Positions 24,125 to 29,423 of a stretch of DNA of 29,423 nucleotides are shown in pieces; the first letter of the stretch is position 1, and every line of letters begins with the position of its first letter. The DNA is from Bacteroidales bacterium (GTDB lineage Bacteria; Bacteroidota; Bacteroidia; Bacteroidales; UBA932). Location: the NCBI GenBank assembly GCA_017535125.1, contig JAFXUS010000072.1, positions 1 through 29,423 on the forward strand. The letters are read 5' to 3'. The notes below the pieces were generated by a model that was not told where the DNA came from, ran no database searches, and saw only the letters and a program-made list of their open reading frames with translations. The position numbers and the translations under genes are program-made.

Positions 24125-25837
24125 TTACCGGCTTCCGCCGCCGTGGCCGCCGCCGTGGTGTCCCCCACCTCCGTGGTAGGAGGAATGGCCTCCACCGCCG
24201 TAATAGCGGGTACGGGACGAAGAACTGCTGCTTGAACTGCTTCCGGCCGTCTTCCAGTCCATCCTGCTCTTCTCTTTCCGGGCGGCGCTGAGCAGACAGG
24301 CCGAGGAAACCTGGATGGAATGCGCGACGGCCGTGTACTGCCGGGTGATCTCCGGGTAGAGTTTGCCCAGATTCTTGGAGACCTTGTCTGCGATGCCGAA
24401 GAGCTCCGCATAGACGAGGTATTCTTCCCAAAGGACAGCTTCCGGCACCTCGCGGATCTTGGACAAGGTGAAATCTTTCAGGAAATTCCGGAACTGCACC
24501 AGTTTGCGCCGTTCCTCCATGGGGAGCGGTTCCCAGACGCGTTCGCCGACCCGTTTTGTTTCTTCCGGCCAGCCCACGACGGAATAGTAATGACTCTTGG
24601 CCCACTGGCTGAATTCGCTCGATTCGAGGACGAGGTTGCTTCCGGCCGCCTGGCGGGCAGCTTTGTAGAACTTCAGTTCCTGCTCATCATCCGTCTTCAA
24701 TCCGTCCGGTGTGACCTGGGTGAAGCGGAGCATCACGCGGCTGTCGTCCTTCGGATCTTTCTTGCTTTCCAACAGGCCCTGATGGACCCAGCGGAGGAAA
24801 TAGGCGCCGATGAGCTTGTTGAAGGTAGAATCCATGCTGCACAGCTCGTCACCTTCCACCAGCAGGCTGTAGGCGGCACACAGGTTTCCGTTCATCGGGA
24901 CATCCCGGTGCCAGCCCTTGATGCGTCTCGCGCCGAAAACGGACTTCTTGTAGTGGCGTCCGGTCCATCGCCGATAGCACGTAATCAGCAGGATGGGAAT
25001 GATCACGAAAACGCAATAGACCCCGCCCAGGATCAGAACCAGGCCCAGCAGGAACCTTCCCGGATGGGTTTCTCCCTCATCTGTCGGGAGATAATAGTCG
25101 CTGCCGCTGAAAGCGTCGTAGCACAATTGCTCGAAGCTGCGGGGTTCGGTCGTCTGGGGGATATAATGCCCCTTGTCGAAACGCATCATCACGATCAGCG
25201 AGCTCGCATACTGGAAGGGTTCCGAGGATTCGATATACACGGTGCCGTCTTCGACGCGGTAGTCCGCCTCGCAGCCGAATACCCAGAGGCCCATGTCGCC
25301 TTCTTCTCCGGCCTTCCAGACCCAGGTGGAATCCACCTCGTTGTGGATGATCATGCTCACATGCTGGGGGCCGGCCGACCACTCGTCGTTTAGGAACTGC
25401 CAGTTGAATGCATCGTTTTCCCCGTCAGAAGTGGCCTGGACCAGGTTTTCGATCACGTAGAGGATATCATAGACATGGTCGCCCGGGTCTCCCTGTCCCC
25501 AGCAGAGTTCCACGCCGTTCCGCTTGTCAATGATGCCGCAGCGGTCCCGCTTCTGCTCGAGCGTACGGTCGGAGTTCCAGTTCCGTCCGTCATTCTCATA
25601 TTGTCTGTCGTTCTCGAATACCTTGAAGTCACGTATCCACCGCTGTCCCAGGTTCTCGATCGGAATATACCATTCCGTGCCGCCGGTGATCGTCACGTCC
25701 CAACGCTGATAGACGACGGCGTTCCCGCTCTTGTGCAGCCAGACCTCCGTTTTGATATCCCGGATTTCCGTTGTGGAGCCGATGCCGGCGAAAAGGCATA
25801 GTTGAACCAGTATGAGGAGAATACGTTTCATCCGCAT
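24125..25837 (-). CDS. DUF2207 membrane protein
   Basis: A 570-residue protein with a signal peptide or N-terminal TM (about 3-22). An extracytoplasmic domain of about 230 residues matches the DUF2207 beginning (IRDIKTEVWLHKSGNAVVYQ, WYIPI, then a run of beta strands). A strong TM segment (about 262-290, RFLLGLVLILGGVYCVFVII) is followed by a large cytoplasmic region. The tail is the typical low-complexity one: nine serines, then a Gly/His-rich stretch ending GGGSR. The function of DUF2207 proteins is unknown. The Gly/His tail could bind metal, but that is speculation. The start is ATG 25837 or 25831, which cannot be decided. It begins 2 bp after msrC ends. Confidence 0.85.
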   Translation of the reverse strand: MRMKRILLILVQLCLFAGIGSTTEIRDIKTEVWLHKSGNAVVYQRWDVTITGGTEWYIPIENLGQRWIRDFKVFENDRQYENDGRNWNSDRTLEQKRDRCGIIDKRNGVELCWGQGDPGDHVYDILYVIENLVQATSDGENDAFNWQFLNDEWSAGPQHVSMIIHNEVDSTWVWKAGEEGDMGLWVFGCEADYRVEDGTVYIESSEPFQYASSLIVMMRFDKGHYIPQTTEPRSFEQLCYDAFSGSDYYLPTDEGETHPGRFLLGLVLILGGVYCVFVIIPILLITCYRRWTGRHYKKSVFGARRIKGWHRDVPMNGNLCAAYSLLVEGDELCSMDSTFNKLIGAYFLRWVHQGLLESKKDPKDDSRVMLRFTQVTPDGLKTDDEQELKFYKAARQAAGSNLVLESSEFSQWAKSHYYSVVGWPEETKRVGERVWEPLPMEERRKLVQFRNFLKDFTLSKIREVPEAVLWEEYLVYAELFGIADKVSKNLGKLYPEITRQYTAVAHSIQVSSACLLSAARKEKSRMDWKTAGSSSSSSSSSRTRYYGGGGHSSYHGGGGHHGGGHGGGSR

Positions 25838-25839
25838 GA

Positions 25840-26295
25840 TCAGAACAAGGGTGTTAGCAGTGCCGCAATAGCCTCCAGGCCCGCGGCGTCTTCATTATCA
25901 AAGGTCGCCAGCTCGCGGCTGTCGATGTCCAGCACGCCAAGCACTTCCCCGTCCCGCAGGATCGGGACAACGATTTCGCTGCGCGAAGCGGAACTGCAGG
26001 CGATGTGACCGGGGAATTCCTCCACGTCGGGCACGACGATGGTCTCCCGGCGCTGCCACGCCGTCCCGCAGACGCCGCGTCCGAAGGGAATGCGGGTGCA
26101 GGCCACGGGGCCCTGGAACGGGCCCAGAACCAACTGCTCGTCCCGGACCAGATAAAATCCGGTCCACCAGAAAGCAAACGTCTGTTGGATGGCCGCGGCG
26201 ATATTGGCCAGATTGGCCGTCAGGTCGGACTCCCCTTCCGTCAGGCTCGCCACCTGCTTGCACAGCAGTGCGTATTGTTCGGATTTGGCGCTCAT
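25840..26295 (-). CDS. msrC: Free methionine-(R)-sulfoxide reductase (GAF domain)
   Basis: A 151-residue single GAF-domain enzyme that reduces free Met-R-sulfoxide. Motifs are WWTGFYLV (43-50), LGPFQGPVACTRIPFGRGVCGTAW (57-80) with C66 and C76, and HIACSSASRSEIVVPI (97-112) with the catalytic C100. The three cysteines align with the reductive cycle Cys of E. coli fRMsr. The usual Asp after IAC (IACD) is Ser here, a mild variation. C-terminal IDSRELATFDNEDAAGLE is also typical. Its start overlaps the stop of the CPBP gene by 4 bp and its end lies 2 bp before the DUF2207 gene. It is a cytoplasmic oxidative-damage repair enzyme. Confidence 0.95.
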   Translation of the reverse strand: MSAKSEQYALLCKQVASLTEGESDLTANLANIAAAIQQTFAFWWTGFYLVRDEQLVLGPFQGPVACTRIPFGRGVCGTAWQRRETIVVPDVEEFPGHIACSSASRSEIVVPILRDGEVLGVLDIDSRELATFDNEDAAGLEAIAALLTPLF

Positions 26296-27119
26296 CGGCG
26301 GTCACGTTTGCAGCCGGCCAGCAGAATGATGGTCAGCAGGAATCCTACGGCGACGGCGGGTACGGACGCTTCTGCGCCGAAAATGCCGCCGCTCACCCAG
26401 TCGGGGCCGGTGATGATGGGTGAGAAAATCTTGTCGCCCGCCGGGGTGCCGGACACGGCAAAGCCGAGGACGTTGCCCTGTACGTAATTCCATGCCCAAT
26501 GGATGCCGATCGGCAGCCAGAGCGTCCCTGAATGCTTGTACGCAGCGCCCAGCAGCAGGCCCGCCTCGATTGCGATGGCGATGGAACTCCACAGGGATGC
26601 CCCCGGATTCCAGAAATGCATCCCGCCGAACAACAGGGCGGAGATGATCAGTGCCACGAAGGTATTCCAGCGGTCATCGATCAGCCGGAACAGCACGCCG
26701 CGGAAAGTGATCTCCTCGAAAATGGCGACCACGAAAAAGAATATGAACGCGGAAAGCTGGGGAACAAGATGAAAATGCGCCTCCGTAACGGAATAACTGC
26801 CCGCCAGGGCCATCAGGCCTACGACTGCACCGAAATACAGGACACCCAGCAGCAGACCGAGTCCCAGATCTTTCCAAATCCGGTTCATATCCAGTTCCGT
26901 GATGGGCCGGTGTTCCGTCAAGTTGGTCCAGACGGCGTAGATGAACAAGGCCAGGCCGCCGACGAATACGCATGCGACCATCTGCAGCCAGACGTTCCTG
27001 ATGGCTGAGAGGCCCATCTCGGCGAAGCCATACAGCAGGAAAAAGATAATCAGTCCGCCCAGCAGGCAGAGGAACCATTTCCAGAACGGCATCCGGGCCG
27101 CAGAAGTATATTTACGCAT
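26292..27119 (-). CDS. CPBP-family intramembrane glutamic endopeptidase
   Basis: A 275-residue polytopic protein with about eight hydrophobic segments. The three CPBP (Abi/Rce1-like) motifs are intact: EEITFR (E135-E136-x3-R140), FGGMH (F164-x3-H168) and HWAWN (H207-x3-N211). This is the same superfamily as Rce1 CAAX protease and bacteriocin-immunity proteins, and the active site is expected within the membrane. The natural substrate cannot be deduced. The gene is first in a leftward cluster with msrC, DUF2207 and SH3 genes, and carries the cluster promoter upstream. Confidence 0.92.
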   Translation of the reverse strand: MRKYTSAARMPFWKWFLCLLGGLIIFFLLYGFAEMGLSAIRNVWLQMVACVFVGGLALFIYAVWTNLTEHRPITELDMNRIWKDLGLGLLLGVLYFGAVVGLMALAGSYSVTEAHFHLVPQLSAFIFFFVVAIFEEITFRGVLFRLIDDRWNTFVALIISALLFGGMHFWNPGASLWSSIAIAIEAGLLLGAAYKHSGTLWLPIGIHWAWNYVQGNVLGFAVSGTPAGDKIFSPIITGPDWVSGGIFGAEASVPAVAVGFLLTIILLAGCKRDRR

Positions 27120-27141
27120 ATTTTGCAGTCTGTTTGGACTA

Positions 27142-27149
27142 CAAATTTA
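27142..27149 (-). promoter_or_regulatory. -7 box for the CPBP-msrC-DUF2207-SH3 cluster
   Basis: On the minus strand this reads TAAATTTG (TAnnTTTG). A TTG about 20 bp further upstream fits a -33 element. The box is 23 bp before ATG 27119. Confidence 0.65.
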
Positions 27150-27180
27150 TAAAATAATACAGATTTTGTCAATGTGCCCG

Positions 27181-27207
27181 GAGATCCCGGATCACGTCCG
27201 GGATGAC
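27181..27207 (-). repeat. REP-like palindrome, second copy
   Basis: An 8-bp stem, ATCCCGGA/TCCGGGAT (27184-27191 with 27197-27204), has a 5-nt loop. Read on the minus strand, the 27-bp unit matches 5722-5748 at 22 of 27 positions, and two stem pairs have changed on both arms. It lies 1 bp downstream of the SDR gene stop and upstream of the next cluster's promoter. Confidence 0.75.
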
Positions 27208-27208
27208 G

Positions 27209-28237
27209 CTACTGCAGCGACCTTTTTGCCTGCTCCATGGCCGCGATCACCCGGTCGCACCAGGCGTCGAACTCCGGATCCGGCACCTGCAGGTCCGGAT
27301 GGGCCATTATATTATCAATGGTCCGGCGTGCCCCCTGGTCAAAACGCGTGGTGCAGCAGAATCCCGGCACGACGCGCTTCAGCTTCTTGTTGTCGAAGAG
27401 CACGGTCCAGGATTTGTCGCCCAGCAGTTCTCCCTCGAAATCGTAGGTCGGCTTGCCGACAGCATCCAGGAAGTCGGACGGGACATAACACGGCTTCAGC
27501 TCCACGCCGAGCACGTCCGCGATGATCTGGTAGATCTGGCGCCAGGTCAGCGTCTCGTCGGAAGTGATCTGGAAGGCGTTGCCGATGGCGTGGGCATTGC
27601 CCATCAGGCCGATGAATCCTTTCGCGAAGTCGGAATTGTGCGTCAGCGTCCACTGGGACGTGCCGTCTCCGTGCAGGATGACCGGCTTGCCGTCCAACAT
27701 GCGGCGCAGCACCTGCCAGGAGCCCTTGGGGCCGTGTACGGCCAGCGGCACGCGGCGCTCGTCGTAGGTGTGGCTGGGCCGGATAATCGTGACCGGATAG
27801 CCTTCCGTGCGGAATTTCTCCATCAGGAAGTTCTCGCACGCGATCTTGTCGCGCGAGTACTGCCAGTGCGGATTGGCGAGCGGCGTGCTTTCCGTAATGA
27901 ATGGATTGACGGCAGGTTTCTGGTAGGCCGAGGCGGAGCTGATGTACATGTACTGCTTCGTCTTGCCCCGGAACAGCCGCCAGTCGCGCTCGACCTGCGC
28001 CGGCACGAAGCCGATGAAGTCGCAGACGCAGTCCCACTGCAGCCCGGCCAGCTTGGCGGCGGCGTCCGCCTCGTCGGAGATGTCCGCGTGGATGACCTTG
28101 ACGCCGGCGGGCACGGCTTCGCTGCGCGTGCCGCGATTCAGGAGCGTCAGCTCCCATTCCTCGCTCGCTGCGAGCGCCCGCGTGATGGCGGCGCTGATGG
28201 TGCCGGTGCCGCCGATGAACAATGCTTTCTTTTTCAT
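27209..28237 (-). CDS. NAD-dependent epimerase/dehydratase (extended SDR)
   Basis: A 342-residue Rossmann-fold enzyme. The nucleotide-binding motif is FIGGTGTIS (7-15). An acidic residue pair follows the third strand (HADISDE, 50-56). Catalytic residues are Ser in YISSASAY (98-105) and Y127-x3-K131 in YSRDK. The pattern IIRPSHTYDE and LHGDGTSQWTLTHNSDFAKG matches nucleotide-sugar-type extended SDRs and isoflavone-reductase-like relatives. Substrate specificity cannot be read. The gene starts inside the last codons of the alcohol dehydrogenase gene (4-bp ATGA overlap), so the two oxidoreductases are translationally coupled and may act in one pathway. Confidence 0.88.
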   Translation of the reverse strand: MKKKALFIGGTGTISAAITRALAASEEWELTLLNRGTRSEAVPAGVKVIHADISDEADAAAKLAGLQWDCVCDFIGFVPAQVERDWRLFRGKTKQYMYISSASAYQKPAVNPFITESTPLANPHWQYSRDKIACENFLMEKFRTEGYPVTIIRPSHTYDERRVPLAVHGPKGSWQVLRRMLDGKPVILHGDGTSQWTLTHNSDFAKGFIGLMGNAHAIGNAFQITSDETLTWRQIYQIIADVLGVELKPCYVPSDFLDAVGKPTYDFEGELLGDKSWTVLFDNKKLKRVVPGFCCTTRFDQGARRTIDNIMAHPDLQVPDPEFDAWCDRVIAAMEQAKRSLQ

Positions 28238-29418
28238 GCCCGTGCCATTTTGTAGATTGCTTCCATGTCCTCGCGGGCGAGCTTCTTGAAACTGCCCACC
28301 GTGTGCGTGCCGTCATGGCTGCATTTGCGGGCCATTTCGCGGATCTCGTCGTCCGTGATGTCGCGGCCCAGCAGCTCGCGGATGCGCGTCGGCATGCCGA
28401 TGGCGTGATAGAAACGCTCCACCGCCTCGATGCCCTTCAGCGCCGTCCCCTCAGGGTCATTGTAGTCATTGGGAACGTCCCACACGTTCACGGCAAACTG
28501 CACGAAACGCTTCACGTCCTCCTTCATCACATAGCGCGCCCAGCTGGGCCAGACGGCTGCCAGACCTGCGCCGTGCGTCACGTCGAACATCGCGCTGAGT
28601 TCATGCTCGAGGTCGTGCGTGGCCCAGTCGTCCTGCACGCCGCAGCCGGTCAGGCCGTTGTGCGCTACGCTGCCGCCCCACATGATCTGGGCGCGGTTGC
28701 GGTAGTCCTCCGGATCCTTCAGAACCGCGAATACGCATTCCTTCATCGTGCGTAGCACGGCTTCAGCCAGCGCATCCGTGAAGGTCATGTCGGTATCGTG
28801 CGTGAAATAACGCTCCATCGTGTGCATCATCATGTCCGTGACGCCTGCGGCCGTCTGGTACGGCGGCAGCGTCATGGTGCGGCGCGGATTCATGATGGCG
28901 AATTTGGGACGCGAGATGTCATTGGAATAGCCGACCTTGATGTCGCCGTCCTCATTGGTGATGACGCTTGCCTCGCTCATCTCGCTGCCTGCGGCCGGAA
29001 TCGTCAGCACGCTCGCGACGGGCAGGCAGGTGGTCGCTTCGGCCTTGCCGGCGTAGAAATCCCACACTTCCCCGTCGTACGGGACACCATAGGCGATCGC
29101 TTTCGCGGAATCGATCACGCTGCCGCCGCCCACGGCGAGCAGGAAATCGACGCCCTCCCGGCGGCACAGGTCTATTCCTTCATGCACCTTGGACAAGCGC
29201 GGATTGGGGACGACGCCGCCCAGCAGGACGACCTCCAGGCCGCCCTCGCGCAGGAGTCTGCAGATCTTGTCCAGGAGTCCGGACTTCGCGGCGCTCTTGC
29301 CGCCGTAGTGGACCAGGACCTTGTGGCCGCCATACTTCTTGACCAGGGCGGCGACCTGTTCTTCGGAATGTTCTCCGAACAAGACCTGCGTTGGAGCGTA
29401 GTAGTTAAAATCTCTCAT
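28234..29418 (-). CDS. Iron-containing alcohol dehydrogenase (butanol-dehydrogenase type)
   Basis: A 394-residue group III alcohol dehydrogenase, nearest to the YugJ/BdhA subgroup. The N-terminus FNYYAPTQVLFGE is typical. NAD(P)H binding is shown by VGGGSVIDSAKAIAYG (96-111). The metal ligands inferred by alignment to Thermotoga butanol dehydrogenase are D195, H199, H268 and H282 (VTDMMMHTMERYF, then WATHDLEHELSAMFDVTHGAG). The coding region is complete, ending 5 bp before the window edge; its promoter lies outside. It overlaps the SDR gene by 4 bp. The expected reaction is interconversion of a short-chain aldehyde and alcohol in the cytoplasm, probably as a redox sink; the natural substrate is unknown. 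Confidence 0.92.
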   Translation of the reverse strand: MRDFNYYAPTQVLFGEHSEEQVAALVKKYGGHKVLVHYGGKSAAKSGLLDKICRLLREGGLEVVLLGGVVPNPRLSKVHEGIDLCRREGVDFLLAVGGGSVIDSAKAIAYGVPYDGEVWDFYAGKAEATTCLPVASVLTIPAAGSEMSEASVITNEDGDIKVGYSNDISRPKFAIMNPRRTMTLPPYQTAAGVTDMMMHTMERYFTHDTDMTFTDALAEAVLRTMKECVFAVLKDPEDYRNRAQIMWGGSVAHNGLTGCGVQDDWATHDLEHELSAMFDVTHGAGLAAVWPSWARYVMKEDVKRFVQFAVNVWDVPNDYNDPEGTALKGIEAVERFYHAIGMPTRIRELLGRDITDDEIREMARKCSHDGTHTVGSFKKLAREDMEAIYKMARA

Positions 29419-29423
29419 GATGC

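Noticed and set aside
24102..24605. N-terminal extension of the SH3 protein gene
   Set aside because: It reads out of frame through the DUF2207 gene, and the signal peptide at 24101 is a better start.
26292..27119. Abortive-infection (Abi) defence gene
   Set aside because: The CPBP family is sometimes named Abi, but the context is msrC and envelope genes. Nothing in the window supports phage defence.

Overview
The window looks like chromosomal core DNA from a GC-rich member of the Bacteroidota, most likely order Bacteroidales. Three things point there. The promoters have the Bacteroidota TAnnTTTG -7 box. Several exported proteins are of types typical of the group (SH3 protein ending CGNPYTTCP, TonB C-terminal domains on small exported proteins, a beta-flower repeat protein, a DUF5715-type protein). 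The glycine cleavage P protein is split into two subunits. I see no insertion sequence, prophage, CRISPR array, rRNA or tRNA gene.

Layout. 1-94: a strong terminator and short repeats at the window edge. 95-2799 (-): an operon of small lipoprotein, nudC, voltage-gated-type K+ channel and LolA-like exported protein. 2822-2852: a symmetric divergent promoter, which also drives a beta-flower repeat protein (2874-3278, +). 3309-3977 (-): aquaporin Z. 4076-7643 (+): HerA-like ATPase (DUF853/YjgR), M23 peptidase lipoprotein and trmO, with a REP-like palindrome between the first two. 7644-7855: a decayed gene fragment. 7910-9202 (-) and 9307-10377 (+): divergent GH27 alpha-galactosidase and a secreted alpha/beta-hydrolase. 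10378-10469: two related hairpins. 10486-16930 (-): a seven-gene operon of a hypothetical gene, gcvT, gcvH, gcvPA, gcvPB, a DUF5715/M15-like protein and nnrD. 16993-17592 (+): a minimal arginase-fold protein. 17585-18145 (-): a TonB-domain lipoprotein. 18269-22978 (+): cstA-like carrier, ettA, two unknown genes and an exported TonB-domain protein. 23013-27119 (-): CPBP protease, msrC, DUF2207 protein and SH3 protein. 27181-27207: a second REP-like palindrome. 27209-29418 (-): SDR and iron-type alcohol dehydrogenase.

Functionally the window mixes one-carbon metabolism (complete glycine cleavage T, H and P; no lipoamide dehydrogenase here), metabolite repair (nudC, nnrD, msrC), translation quality (ettA, trmO), envelope functions and galactoside degradation. 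No complete undescribed system is evident.

The most unusual sequence features are an in-frame, hairpin-rich insertion near the 5' end of gcvPB, and two families of palindromic repeats whose paired copies differ by compensatory base changes. Also notable are the repeat protein behind its symmetric promoter, and atypical metal-site residues in the M23 and arginase-like proteins. The longest gene-free stretch is 7644-7909. It holds the gene remnant and a terminator.
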